A stretch of 64,000 nt of DNA from Methylotenera sp. (lineage in GTDB: Bacteria; Pseudomonadota; Gammaproteobacteria; Burkholderiales; Methylophilaceae), in NCBI GenBank assembly GCA_013141495.1, contig JABFQV010000001.1, positions 62,001 to 126,000 of the forward strand, given 5' to 3'. The notes beneath the pieces were generated by a model. The model searched no databases and was not told where the DNA came from. It saw only the letters and a program-made list of their open reading frames with translations. Of this stretch, positions 8,525-17,750 are shown one piece after another. Numbering within the stretch: position 1 is the first letter of the stretch; each line of letters begins with the position of its first letter. Made by a program: the position numbers and the translations under genes.

Positions 8525-8932
8525 ATGAATACAGTCACTATTTATCATAATCCGGCTTGCGGCACATCACGCAATACGTTGGCGATGATACGTGCCAGCG
8601 GTATCGAGCCTGAGGTGATTGAGTATTTAAAAACGCCGCCAACACGTGATAAGTTAGTGCAATTAATTACCGCAATGGGTGGCGGCGCACGTGCTTTATT
8701 ACGTGAAAAAGGCACACCTTTTGCTGAGCTCGGTTTAGATGCGCCTAGCCTGCCAGAAGATGTGCTGATTGACGCTATGCTGCAACACCCGATTTTAATT
8801 AACCGTCCGATAGTGGTGACGGTAAAAGGCGTTAAGCTGTGTCGTCCATCTGAGCTCGTATTGGATATTCTGGAAAACTCAACGATTGGTGAGTTCGTAA
8901 AAGAAGATGGCGAAGTCGTTAAAACGGGTTAA
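8525..8932 (+). CDS. arsC: Arsenate reductase, glutaredoxin-dependent
   Basis: A 135-aa cytoplasmic enzyme reducing arsenate to arsenite with glutathione and glutaredoxin. Catalytic Cys12 lies in NPACGTSR, and the three arginines that bind the oxyanion in E. coli ArsC occur at identical positions: Arg60, Arg94 and Arg107. The start has an AAGG Shine-Dalgarno. There is no arsR, arsB or acr3 beside it; it stands alone between phosphate transport genes and prfB. The location fits protection against arsenate entering through Pst and PiT. No PHO box is convincing upstream. Confidence 0.92.
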   Translation: MNTVTIYHNPACGTSRNTLAMIRASGIEPEVIEYLKTPPTRDKLVQLITAMGGGARALLREKGTPFAELGLDAPSLPEDVLIDAMLQHPILINRPIVVTVKGVKLCRPSELVLDILENSTIGEFVKEDGEVVKTG

Positions 8933-8950
8933 GCCTGTCAGGATAAACTG

Positions 8951-9062
8951 ATAAGTACTACTAAGCCCGCTTTGCAGGCAAGTATTACTAATAAGCCAGC
9001 TACGCTGGTAAGTCTTGCTAATGCTTGGCTTGTCCGTAGAATATATGAGCTAAAGCTCATTA
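8951..9062. repeat. Cluster of short palindromic repeats upstream of prfB
   Basis: Tandem degenerate units share the form TACTAAGCC-(short stem-loop)-GGCAAGTATTACTAAT. The first is at 8951-8990, the second (AAGCCAGC-TACGCTGGTAAGTCTTGCTAAT) at 8992-9021, followed by GAGCTAAAGCTC palindromes to 9062. The same unit recurs at 60856-60898 and inverted at 58894-58948. Confidence 0.6.
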
Positions 9063-9093
9063 TTCATACGCCAAAGCACGTAAGCCTTTGCTG

Positions 9094-9099
9094 TATAAT
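9094..9099 (+). promoter_or_regulatory. Candidate -10 element (TATAAT) of prfB
   Basis: A perfect TATAAT lies 43 bp before the prfB start codon and directly after the repeat cluster. No strong -35 is present at the usual spacing. Confidence 0.4.
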
Positions 9100-9142
9100 G
9101 ACGTTTTCTAGAAATATATCATTAAGAAGCAAAGACCAAGCC

Positions 9143-10247
9143 ATGGAAGCTGAACAACTCAATATTATCGCTAATCGTCTGATTGATTTAAGCGAGCGCA
9201 ACAACGCCCTTCGGGGGTATCTTTGACATTGAAACCAAATCTCAACGCTTAGCAGAAGTGAATGGCTTATTAGAAGATCCGAAAGTCTGGAACGATAATG
9301 CAAAAAGCCAGACGTTAGGCAAGGAAAAACGCGAATTAAGCTTAATTGTAGCGTCTTTATGTAGCCTGCAAATTGGCTTAAAGGACGCGCAAGAGCTGTT
9401 TGAGATGGCGCGTGAAGAAAATGATGATGATACTTTATTAAGTGTTGCCGCAGATTCTGAAGCACTGGAAAAACAAATCGCTGACATGGAGTTCAAGCGT
9501 ATGTTCTCTGGTGAGCTAGATGCGGCAAACTGCTTCATAGAGTTTCAGTCCGGTAGTGGCGGTACTGAGGCGCAAGACTGGTGCAATATGCTGCTCCGCA
9601 TGTATTTGCGCTATTGCGAGCGTAAAGGCTTTAAGGTTGAGGTGCTGGAATTGTCTGATGGCGATGTCGCCGGTATTAAAGGTGCGTCAATCAAAGTGAA
9701 TGGCGATTACGCCTACGGCACTTTGAGAACAGAAAACGGCGTGCATAGATTGGTGCGTAAATCACCGTTTGACAGTAACGCTAAACGCCATACCAGTTTT
9801 GCCAGTGTGCAGATTTTTCCTGAAGTTGATGATTCGATTCAAATTGACATCAACCCGGCGGACTTACGCATTGATACTTATCGTGCCAGCGGTGCTGGTG
9901 GCCAACACATTAACAAAACCGATTCTGCAGTGCGTATTACGCACATCCCGACCAACACTGTAGTGCAGTGCCAAAATGACCGCTCGCAACATCGCAATAG
10001 AGATGAAGCGATGAATATGCTCAAAGGCGCGCTGTATAACTTAGAGTTGAACAAACGCAATGCGGACAAACAAGCGCTGGAAGATGCCAAAACCGACATC
10101 GGCTGGGGGCATCAAATCAGGTCTTACGTGCTAGACCAATCACGCATTAAAGATTTGCGCACCAATGTGGAAATTGGCAATACCCAAGGCGTATTGGATG
10201 GCGACCTTGATCCATTTATTACTGAGAGTTTGAAGTTAGGCGTGTAG
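9143..10247 (+). CDS. prfB: Peptide chain release factor 2, with programmed +1 frameshift
   Basis: RF2, about 367 aa, which reads UGA and UAA stop codons. The reading frame starts at the ATG at 9143 ([12 protein letters not shown]...) and meets an in-frame TGA at 9224-9226, 27 codons in. The second frame resumes at GAC 9225 and runs to 10247, so the real product joins 9143-9223 with 9225-10247. The shift site GGGGGTATCTTTGAC is the classic autoregulatory signal (an internal SD-like G-run, then CTT TGA C). The anticodon-like SPF tripeptide is in [12 protein letters not shown], and the catalytic GGQ in [16 protein letters not shown]. It must not be called a pseudogene. lysS follows in the same direction, as in many bacteria. 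Confidence 0.96.
9209..9226 (+). promoter_or_regulatory. prfB +1 programmed frameshift site
   Basis: The SD-like run CGGGGGT is followed by the slippery CTT TGA C at codons 27-28. Low RF2 lets the ribosome shift +1 at CTT and read GAC (Asp) instead of stopping, so RF2 regulates itself. Confidence 0.95.
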
Positions 10248-10388
10248 TATTTAGAAGTAACTGGATGAAAGGTCGTGGCAATGAGTGCTTCAGTAAGCGT
10301 CGGGTCACCATCATTTGAAGCACAAGAATAATTAGCAAATGTAATAAAATATCGTTTTGGCAATTAATGCAAGTTTTGAAAGTAAATA

Positions 10389-11933
10389 ATGACAGTACAA
10401 AAAACAGAACAAAATGAAGTAACGCCAGTGGATGAAAACCACGTCATCGCCGAGCGCCGTGAAAAGCTAAAAGCACTGCGCGAAAGCGCTAAATTAAGTG
10501 GAGGCGTCGCTTTTCCAAACGATTTTAAGCCTGATTCTCAAGCGGCAGTATTACATGCTGAGTTTGGCGGCTTTGATAACGAAGTGCTAGACCCAAAAGC
10601 GGTGCATGTGAGCATTGCCGGCCGCATGATGTTAAAACGCGTGATGGGTAAGGCCAGTTTTGCCACAGTGCAAGATAGCACTGGCCGTATTCAGCTATTT
10701 ATTTCTAAAGATAACCTTACCGATGCCAACAGCGAGGCAATTTACGATGCATTCAAACATTGGGATTTAGGTGACATTATTGCGGCTAAAGGCGTGTTGT
10801 TTAAGACTAAAACCGGCGAGCTTTCAGTCAAAGTGTCTGAACTGCGCTTGCTGACTAAATCATTGCGACCACTGCCTGAAAAATTTCATGGCCTGCAAGA
10901 CCAAGAGGTGAAATATCGTCAACGCTATGTTGATTTGATTGTGTCTGAAGAAACACGTGCCACTTTTATTGCACGTAGCAAAGTAGTGTCAGCGATTCGC
11001 GGCTTTATGCTGGAAAATCAATTTTTAGAAGTTGAAACGCCAATGCTACACCCGATTCCAGGCGGGGCATCGGCCAAGCCTTTTATCACGCATCACAACG
11101 CCTTGGATATGCAAATGTACATGCGTATTGCACCTGAGCTTTATTTAAAACGATTGGTGGTTGGCGGCTTTGAGCGCGTATTTGAAGTAAACCGTAATTT
11201 CCGCAATGAGGGTTTAAGCGTTCGCCACAATCCGGAATTTACCATGATGGAATTTTATGCGGCTTATACAGATTATCTGTGGTTAATGGACTTTACTGAA
11301 CGTTGTATCCGTACAGCGGCGATTGCCGCTACCGGCTCGGCCGTATTGCAATACCAAGGTCGTGAGTTGGATTTGAGCAAGCCATTTCAACGTTTGACTA
11401 TTGTGGGCGCGATACAAAAATACGCACCGCAATATGCCCTTGAGCAACTTAACGACATGACATTTCTGCGTGCGGAAATTCTTAAATTTGGTACCAAACC
11501 ATTCGACCATGCAGGTTTAGGGGCATTGCAATTGGCCTTGTTTGAAGAAACTGCTGAAAGCCAACTGTGGGAGCCGACCTACATTATTGATTATCCGGTT
11601 GAAGTTTCGCCACTAGCGCGCGCCTCGGACGCTAACCCGGAAATTACCGAACGTTTTGAACTATTTGTTTGCGGCCGTGAAATTGCCAATGGTTTCAGCG
11701 AGTTAAACGATGCTGAAGATCAAGCCGCACGCTTCCATGCGCAGATGAAAGCCAAAGAGGCGGGTGACCATGAAGCCATGTATTACGATGCTGACTTTAT
11801 TCGCGCCTTAGAATACGGCATGCCACCGACGGGCGGTTGCGGTATCGGCATTGACCGGTTAGTGATGATGATTACTGACAGTGCAAGTATCCGTGATGTG
11901 ATTTTGTTTCCGCACATGCGCGCTGAAGCTTAA
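10389..11933 (+). CDS. lysS: Lysyl-tRNA synthetase, class II
   Basis: A 514-aa cytoplasmic aminoacyl-tRNA synthetase charging tRNA-Lys. The N-terminal OB-fold anticodon-binding domain (about 65-175) includes [20 protein letters not shown]. The class II core has motif 2 (RNFRNEGLS...[10 protein letters not shown]) and motif 3 ([12 protein letters not shown]) near the C-terminus. Length is standard. It lies 141 bp after prfB and is followed by an intrinsic terminator. Confidence 0.97.
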   Translation: MTVQKTEQNEVTPVDENHVIAERREKLKALRESAKLSGGVAFPNDFKPDSQAAVLHAEFGGFDNEVLDPKAVHVSIAGRMMLKRVMGKASFATVQDSTGRIQLFISKDNLTDANSEAIYDAFKHWDLGDIIAAKGVLFKTKTGELSVKVSELRLLTKSLRPLPEKFHGLQDQEVKYRQRYVDLIVSEETRATFIARSKVVSAIRGFMLENQFLEVETPMLHPIPGGASAKPFITHHNALDMQMYMRIAPELYLKRLVVGGFERVFEVNRNFRNEGLSVRHNPEFTMMEFYAAYTDYLWLMDFTERCIRTAAIAATGSAVLQYQGRELDLSKPFQRLTIVGAIQKYAPQYALEQLNDMTFLRAEILKFGTKPFDHAGLGALQLALFEETAESQLWEPTYIIDYPVEVSPLARASDANPEITERFELFVCGREIANGFSELNDAEDQAARFHAQMKAKEAGDHEAMYYDADFIRALEYGMPPTGGCGIGIDRLVMMITDSASIRDVILFPHMRAEA

Positions 11934-11949
11934 ATTACGCGCCTACAAA

Positions 11950-11987
11950 AACCGCTTGGCTAATTCACGTTAGCGAGCGGTTTTTTT
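11950..11987 (+). terminator. Terminator after lysS
   Basis: The stem CCGCT...GGCTAA with TTAGC...AGCGG is followed by seven T. It starts about 17 bp after the lysS stop codon, just before the convergent EAL-GGDEF gene ends. Confidence 0.75.
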
Positions 11988-11992
11988 ATTGC

Positions 11993-13789
11993 CTATTGCC
12001 GACGTTCTATAAACAATGAGTTGCCCACTATTTTTTTAGCCTGCTTTTTAGCAATAGCCGCAGCGCTGGATACATCATGTGCAGAATTAAATTGATTGGC
12101 ATTGGCGACTACTGCGCCAATTGAGATGCTCATCAGTGGCTGAAACGTGCGGTTACCTTGACGGTCTTCCACTTCCATCCCGCCGTGGTTACGTTCTTCT
12201 TCACTGTAAAACCATTTTGCAACTTCTGCAAAGCGCTCAAGAATTGCATCGCAACGCTGTTGCCAGTCATGGCTTTGAAATAAGACAATAAAATCATCGC
12301 CGCCAATGTGACCAACAAAATCAATCTCTTCAGCACATTTTTCTTTAAGCAATGCGCCTAATAATTGAATGGCATCATCGCCTTTTTTGTAGCCATGAAT
12401 ATCGTTAAAAGGTTTGAAAAAATCCAAATCAAAGTAGCAAGTTACAAAAGTTGATTTTGTTTGTAAAAGGCCATCAATATGCTCATTGATAGGCACATTG
12501 CCTGGCAGTAGTGTGAGCGGGTTGGCATAACGTGCCGCGCTTAATTGCATTTGCGTGAATAAGCGTAACAGGTCGTGCCCGCTACCCATGCCAACATAGA
12601 GGCCATTTTCTGTGACGATAAAACCTAGTGAAAGGTAGTGCGGATCACTTTGCAACATGAGGTCGCTTATGTCGTACAAACTAGCAGTTTTTTCTATGAT
12701 TACCGGTCGATTGTCCATAATCATTTCACAGGAGCTTCTACCATGTAGTTCACGGTAGTACTGCTTTGAAAACTGGCTGGTGATATAGTTGCGGCTGATA
12801 ATACCAACAGGAATTCCGTTTTTAACCACAGGAATTGCATTGAGTTCTGGTTGGTTTTCAAAATAATGTAGCACGATATCATTAGAGAAATCAGGAGAAA
12901 CGTGTGGCGTTTTTTTAACCAAACTTTCTACCGTGACACGCTGGTTGGGCGTGTAGTTATTACGCACATTGTGCGTAACTAAGGCTTGCTTCACGTTTGG
13001 CGGTATTTGGTTAACAGGCTGACTTTGTGGGCGAGTGATATGGTAGCCTTGACCAAAAGCAATGCCGATATCTCGAATGGTGGTTAACTCCGCTTCACTT
13101 TCTATGCCTTCCGCGATGATACGAGCGCCAGATTTTTTGGCGATTTCTTGAATAGAACGTACAAATTGAAGTTTTAGCGAGTCATGATTGATACCCTGAA
13201 TAAAATGCTGATCAATTTTTACATAATCAGGGCGCAGTTCAGACCACATACGCAGCCCAGAAAACCCCTCACCTAAATCGTCAATCGCAATCTCAAAGCC
13301 CATGGCTCGGTAATAATGTGCTGCATCGCGTAATAATGCGTAGTCTGTGGTCGCTGCATTTTCGGTGAGTTCAATCACTACCTGGCGCGGGCTAAGACCT
13401 ATTTCTTCAATATATTTTAGCGTTTCACCCACTCTAGAATCTTTGCTCATCAAAACGTCAGGACTGATATTAAGGAATACCTTGCCATGACCTGCAAGGT
13501 TAAAGAAAGACTGCAAAACCTCGCGCCGTGCCAAGTACTCCAACTCAGTCACCATGCCATAATTTCTGGCGGTATTAAATAACTTCATGGGTGAGTGCAA
13601 AGGGCTGTCTGCAGGCCCTCGAATCAAGCCTTCGTGACCAATTACCTCAGCAGTTTTCATATCGATAATGGGTTGAAACACCGCATTCAAACGCTTGTTA
13701 TCAAGAATATCGCGTAGTTTGCTGGCGATATCATCAAGCATTACTTCTTGAGGTTTTTCTCTACTAAAAATCGAGACGGGTGCATTCAT
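11993..13789 (-). CDS. EAL-CBS-GGDEF cyclic-di-GMP signalling protein
   Basis: A 598-aa soluble protein with the order EAL (about 25-265), a CBS-like region (about 285-415) and GGDEF (about 430-598). The EAL phosphodiesterase domain keeps most catalytic residues: Glu53 (in EGL rather than EAL), Asn107, Glu140, Asp170-Asp171, Lys191, Glu227 and Gln247. The GGDEF domain has NPLTLLPGN and the metal-site Asp454, but the signature is GGDDF (496-500) and the inhibitory RxxD is replaced by ExxD at 487-490. This suggests an active c-di-GMP phosphodiesterase with a modified, possibly regulatory or weak cyclase domain. There are no membrane segments, and no nucleotide ligand for the CBS region can be named. 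It is divergent from the phn operon, 204 bp away. Confidence 0.88.
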   Translation of the reverse strand: MNAPVSIFSREKPQEVMLDDIASKLRDILDNKRLNAVFQPIIDMKTAEVIGHEGLIRGPADSPLHSPMKLFNTARNYGMVTELEYLARREVLQSFFNLAGHGKVFLNISPDVLMSKDSRVGETLKYIEEIGLSPRQVVIELTENAATTDYALLRDAAHYYRAMGFEIAIDDLGEGFSGLRMWSELRPDYVKIDQHFIQGINHDSLKLQFVRSIQEIAKKSGARIIAEGIESEAELTTIRDIGIAFGQGYHITRPQSQPVNQIPPNVKQALVTHNVRNNYTPNQRVTVESLVKKTPHVSPDFSNDIVLHYFENQPELNAIPVVKNGIPVGIISRNYITSQFSKQYYRELHGRSSCEMIMDNRPVIIEKTASLYDISDLMLQSDPHYLSLGFIVTENGLYVGMGSGHDLLRLFTQMQLSAARYANPLTLLPGNVPINEHIDGLLQTKSTFVTCYFDLDFFKPFNDIHGYKKGDDAIQLLGALLKEKCAEEIDFVGHIGGDDFIVLFQSHDWQQRCDAILERFAEVAKWFYSEEERNHGGMEVEDRQGNRTFQPLMSISIGAVVANANQFNSAHDVSSAAAIAKKQAKKIVGNSLFIERRQ

Positions 13790-13917
13790 GGCTTTAAGTC
13801 ACTTTTGTTAATGTTGACATGACAATAACAAGTCAATGTGACGAAAATATGAACCCTATTATTTCTTTGGTCAGCTTGAGTTTTATTGGGTAGGCACGTT
13901 TTTAGCACGGAATAAAA

Positions 13918-13962
13918 CCTTCACATTTCATTCACGTGATTGTCATAAAGCCTCACTAAACT
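13918..13962 (+). promoter_or_regulatory. PHO-box-like array and -10 of the phn operon
   Basis: Three 11-bp-spaced half-sites, CCTTCAC (13918-13924), CATTCAC (13929-13935) and TTGTCAT (13940-13946), precede phnF. Ten bp after the last one comes a weak -10-like TAAACT (13957-13962). The phn operon is a known PhoB target in other bacteria. Confidence 0.65.
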
Positions 13963-13993
13963 CGCTTCATCTTAATGTTATCGGCATGTCTAG

Positions 13994-14722
13994 ATGAGTT
14001 TACTTGCAATCAATCGTTTTGGTGGTGAGGCTGTTTACAGCCAAATTGCGCGTCAGTTGGAAAATGAAATCCAGCGTTTCTATCAGCCTGGTAGTTATTT
14101 GCCGTCAGAGGCTCTGCTTGCTCAACGCTTTGGCGTAAATCGTCATACGCTGCGCCGCGCGATTGAAGAGCTGATGCAGTCTGGCTTGGTAGAGCGTAGT
14201 CATGGCAAGGGCACACGTGTGCTTGATGCGCCGATTGATTATACGTTAGGACAGAATACACGCTTTACAGAACTGCTGGAGGCAGAAGGCATGACGGCCG
14301 TTACGCGCATTTTGCGAAAGTTGCAAATACCGGCGCGCGACGGCGTGGCCAAGCGTCTTGGGGTGCCTGAGAATACGCCCGTTATTTGGCTGGAAACATT
14401 ACGTTTGGTCGATGAGCGGCCTTACTGCGTGATCTCTCACTTTGTCCCGCTACAACGCTTTCCTGAAATGTTGGATAGCTATACCGGCGGATCACTTCAC
14501 GACTTCATTCTTAGCAACTATCAAGTTTCCCTACGCAGGGTGGAAAGTTTGGTGACCGCCACACTACCGCTGGGTGATGACGCCGGCTTACTGCATATGC
14601 CGCAACACCAGCCTGTATTAAGGGTTAAAAGCGTGAATGTCGATGTAACAACTGGTGTACCACTGGAATACGCATTGACACGATTTCGTGCCGACCGCAT
14701 CCAGCTTAGGATTTGTCCGTAA
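13994..14722 (+). CDS. phnF: GntR-family regulator of phosphonate metabolism
   Basis: A 242-aa repressor-type regulator. The N-terminal winged helix (about 12-75) contains LPSEALLAQRFGVNRHTLRRAIEELMQSGLV split over the usual GntR helices, and a UTRA effector domain (about 95-240) ends in LEYALTRFRADRIQLRI. It is the first gene of the C-P lyase operon and likely adds substrate or product control to the PhoB input from the upstream box. A weak Shine-Dalgarno is seen. Confidence 0.92.
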   Translation: MSLLAINRFGGEAVYSQIARQLENEIQRFYQPGSYLPSEALLAQRFGVNRHTLRRAIEELMQSGLVERSHGKGTRVLDAPIDYTLGQNTRFTELLEAEGMTAVTRILRKLQIPARDGVAKRLGVPENTPVIWLETLRLVDERPYCVISHFVPLQRFPEMLDSYTGGSLHDFILSNYQVSLRRVESLVTATLPLGDDAGLLHMPQHQPVLRVKSVNVDVTTGVPLEYALTRFRADRIQLRICP

Positions 14723-14783
14723 TATTTTTATCAACCTTGTTTTATTAAATTGGCTATATCCAAACCTTAAAGGAGTATTTCAA

Positions 14784-15725
14784 ATGTTTGCAAAAAAAAT
14801 GTTTTCTACATTAACTGCTGCGCTATTGGCGGCATCAATTATCACCCCTAGCTTGAGCTTTGCTGCACAAAATGACGGCAGTGTAGAAAAGCCTTTGCGT
14901 GTGGTTTTAGTACCTGCTGACGGCGGTACTGAAGATGGCACTAAAAAAGATTTTCAGCCAATTTTTGACGCAATTTCAAAATTCTATAACATCAAATTTG
15001 ACATTAAGGTCGGTCAAAGCTACGGCGCAGTGGTTGAGGCGATGTGTAACGGTGGTGCAGATATCGCTTGGTTTGGCCCAGCTTCATACTTGCAAGCACA
15101 TAACCGTGGCTGTGCCGAGTTGTTGGCATTAGCTGTTAAGCATGGTGAGTCAGTTTATTACTCAGGCATTTTTGCGCGTAAAGATGCCAATATCAACAGC
15201 ATCGCTGACCTTAAAGGCAAAAAAGTTGCTTTAGGTGATGTGAACTCGACCTCTAGCTTTAACGTGCCGGTGGCTATGATGTTAGCTGCGGGCATCAATC
15301 CTGCAAAAGATACTGCCGCAATCAATATGGCAGGTAGCCACGCAAACGTATTAAAGGCCTTGGCAGAAGGTTTGGTAGATGCAGGAGGTGCATCATTTGA
15401 TTCTTATGAAAAAGCAGTCAACCAAAAAGCGATAGACCCAAGCAAAATAAAAGTGGTCGTTAAAAGCAATCCAATTCCACAACCACCATTAGCTGTGCAT
15501 CCTGATGTGAGCAAAGAACTTAAAGCCAAACTTAAATTTGCCTTTAGCAATGTGAACAAAATGGATGGTATTACTAAAGATCAAATCCGTGGTTACGGTG
15601 GTGGCAAGGTGGATGGCTACACGTCAGCGGTGAGTGAAGCGCAAATGGCTGAAACGGGCAAGATGTTTGACACCGTGACCGACCAAGTAAAGACTGAAAT
15701 TATGCAAAAAGCCGGTAAACGCTAG
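14784..15725 (+). CDS. phnD: Periplasmic phosphonate-binding protein PhnD
   Basis: A 313-aa secreted binding protein for phosphonates feeding the PhnCE importer. A Sec signal peptide ends SLSFA-AQN (about residue 27). The mature protein has the PhnD/SsuA-like core PLRVVLVPADGGTED, GGADIAWFGPASYLQA and GDVNSTSSFNVP. The ATG at 14784 is chosen for its AAAGGAG Shine-Dalgarno 9 bp upstream; a longer frame open to 14688 runs into phnF and lacks a signal peptide start. Confidence 0.95.
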   Translation: MFAKKMFSTLTAALLAASIITPSLSFAAQNDGSVEKPLRVVLVPADGGTEDGTKKDFQPIFDAISKFYNIKFDIKVGQSYGAVVEAMCNGGADIAWFGPASYLQAHNRGCAELLALAVKHGESVYYSGIFARKDANINSIADLKGKKVALGDVNSTSSFNVPVAMMLAAGINPAKDTAAINMAGSHANVLKALAEGLVDAGGASFDSYEKAVNQKAIDPSKIKVVVKSNPIPQPPLAVHPDVSKELKAKLKFAFSNVNKMDGITKDQIRGYGGGKVDGYTSAVSEAQMAETGKMFDTVTDQVKTEIMQKAGKR

Positions 15726-15797
15726 TTAGTTTTTATGTAGGTTTAGCTGGGCGGCTTAATGCATAGTCGCCCAGTCGTTATTTAGGGAGTAATTAAA

Positions 15798-16604
15798 ATG
15801 ATTGAGTTTCAACAAATTTCAAAAAAATGGCCAGATGGCACGCTCGCATTGGCTGATGTCAATGTGCGGATTCCAAAAGGGCAGTTTTGCGTCATTTTAG
15901 GGCCATCTGGCGCAGGGAAATCTACCTTGTTGCGCACGGTGAATGGGCTAACGCAAACAACAAATGGTCAAATCAGCATTGAGGGTGTCACGCTGACGCC
16001 CGCTAGCGCAAAGACTTTACGCCGCCGCGTGGCAATGATACATCAACATTTTAATTTAACCCTGCGCATGAGTGTGGCCGCCAATGTGCTGGCAGGTTTG
16101 CTACCAGTGGTTTCTACAGGACGCGCGATTTTAGGCTGGTTTGAGCCTGCACACCGTGCAAAAGCGTGCGCCTTGCTAGCGCGTGTTGGGCTGGATTCTA
16201 AGCATTTATTGCGTCGCGCTGGTGAGCTTTCAGGTGGGCAACAGCAGCGCGTTGGGGTTGCACGCGCCTTTATGTTAGATCCTGAAGTGGTATTGGCGGA
16301 TGAACCAGTGGCGAGTTTAGACCCAAAAATCTCACGCGAAATTTTAAGCTTGATTCGTGATGCGGCGCGTGAACGTAATGCCACGGTACTTTGCAGTTTG
16401 CATCAGGTCGATTTAGCGCGTGAATTTGGTGATCGCATTGTCGGCATGCGTGACGGCAAAATTGTATTTGATGGCACGCCAGAAGAGTTTACCGATGAGC
16501 GCGTAGAGGCTTTATATCACGGCGCGCAGTGGGAAGACCAACCTGCCGTTGAAACGGAAGATTTATACAACGATGCACTGCAACCGCAATTAGTGGCGGC
16601 TTAA
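15798..16604 (+). CDS. phnC: Phosphonate ABC transporter ATP-binding protein PhnC
   Basis: A 268-aa ATPase of the phosphonate importer. Walker A is GPSGAGKST (35-43), the signature is [15 protein letters not shown], Walker B is LADEPVASLDP, and the segment IHQHFNLTLRMSV is characteristic of PhnC Q-loops. The Shine-Dalgarno is GGGAG. phnE follows after 7 bp. Confidence 0.96.
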   Translation: MIEFQQISKKWPDGTLALADVNVRIPKGQFCVILGPSGAGKSTLLRTVNGLTQTTNGQISIEGVTLTPASAKTLRRRVAMIHQHFNLTLRMSVAANVLAGLLPVVSTGRAILGWFEPAHRAKACALLARVGLDSKHLLRRAGELSGGQQQRVGVARAFMLDPEVVLADEPVASLDPKISREILSLIRDAARERNATVLCSLHQVDLAREFGDRIVGMRDGKIVFDGTPEEFTDERVEALYHGAQWEDQPAVETEDLYNDALQPQLVAA

Positions 16605-16611
16605 GAGAGAA

Positions 16612-17640
16612 ATGATGGATATAAAACCAATTCCTGTGCCAGCGCAAGGCACAACACTGGGCTGGCAGTTAGACCAGCCTTATCGCGCAAAACATTTACT
16701 ATGGCTATTGCTGGTATTAGCGGTGTTGCTTTTTACCGGGCATCGCACCGAGATGGACAAAATGGTGGTGCTAACAGGGCAGGCCGTTGGCAACTTGGTT
16801 GGACTTAACGATGAGTCGCAAGTGGTGCGTGGTTTATCTCGCGTAGGTCAATCAATGTGGCCGCCTGCATTTGGCACGGAAGAAGAAGTGGCACGTCTGA
16901 CAAATTTAGACCGTAACAACTTACCTTTTCTCGCAACCATTGAAACGCACGAAAAGGTAGAACAGCACCTCAATATCGATACGTTGCAAATGGAAGAAAG
17001 TCGTGAAAAAGTAGAGTTGTTAGTCAAACCTTTAGGCTATGTATGGACGGTATTTATCAAAATGCTTGAAACCATTGAAATTGCCATTTGGGGGACTTTA
17101 TTCTCTGTTGTGCTTTCTATTCCACTGGCTTGGTATGCCGCACGTAACTACAGCTACAACAAATTCACCTACACGCTGGCACGCGGCACCATTAGTTTAT
17201 TACGCTCAATGCCGGAGCTGATTGTGGCCTTGTTTTTGGTGCTGGCCTATGGCTTTGGCCCAATTGCGGGTGTGCTAGCCCTTGGGCTACATGCGGCAGG
17301 GTTTTTAGGAAAATTTTACGCTGAAGACATTGAAAATGCCGACAAAAAACCGCAAGAGGCGCTAGAGGCCATTGGTGCAGGTAAGGTTAAAACGTTGTGG
17401 TATGGCGTGATGCCACAAGTGGTGCCGCAATACATTGCTTATACGCTATACATTCTTGACCGCAACGTGCGTATGGCAACGGTGATTGGTTTAGTTGGTG
17501 CGGGCGGTATTGGGCAAGAGTTAAAAGGGCGTTTTGATATGTTTCAGTATGACCATGTGGCGACTATTTTGATTGCCATTTTTATTGTGGTGTTTCTGCT
17601 GGATCAGTTCTCGGCACGCCTGCGCGCCAAGCTGATTTAA
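16612..17640 (+). CDS. phnE: Phosphonate ABC transporter permease PhnE
   Basis: A 342-aa inner-membrane permease of the phosphonate importer. The C-terminal two thirds carry the permease domain (about 145-340), with the coupling-loop segment QEALEAIGAGKVKTLWYGVM and GLVGAGGIGQELKGRFD. The N-terminus is longer than in E. coli PhnE: a membrane helix at about 28-45 and a roughly 100-residue periplasmic region before the core. Only one permease gene is present, so it presumably works as a homodimer. Two adjacent ATG codons make the start uncertain by one residue. Confidence 0.94.
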   Translation: MMDIKPIPVPAQGTTLGWQLDQPYRAKHLLWLLLVLAVLLFTGHRTEMDKMVVLTGQAVGNLVGLNDESQVVRGLSRVGQSMWPPAFGTEEEVARLTNLDRNNLPFLATIETHEKVEQHLNIDTLQMEESREKVELLVKPLGYVWTVFIKMLETIEIAIWGTLFSVVLSIPLAWYAARNYSYNKFTYTLARGTISLLRSMPELIVALFLVLAYGFGPIAGVLALGLHAAGFLGKFYAEDIENADKKPQEALEAIGAGKVKTLWYGVMPQVVPQYIAYTLYILDRNVRMATVIGLVGAGGIGQELKGRFDMFQYDHVATILIAIFIVVFLLDQFSARLRAKLI

Positions 17641-17750
17641 ATAGTCAGTGATTAAATAACATGTAATTCAATAGGGCAATAACGGATGCTGAAACATCTA
17701 GACATCTATATAAAAAAGTGAACTTACAAAAAGACATACAGGATAACTAC

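Noticed and set aside
8972-9226. 84-codon ORF upstream of prfB
   Set aside because: Its last 27 codons are the first part of prfB before the programmed frameshift; the upstream part is repeat DNA without a credible start.
9224-9226. In-frame stop suggesting a prfB pseudogene
   Set aside because: The surrounding CTTTGAC and G-run are the known autoregulatory frameshift signal, and both halves are intact.
14688-14783. Extended N-terminus of phnD
   Set aside because: It would overlap phnF and remove the signal peptide from the N-terminus; the ATG at 14784 has a strong Shine-Dalgarno.
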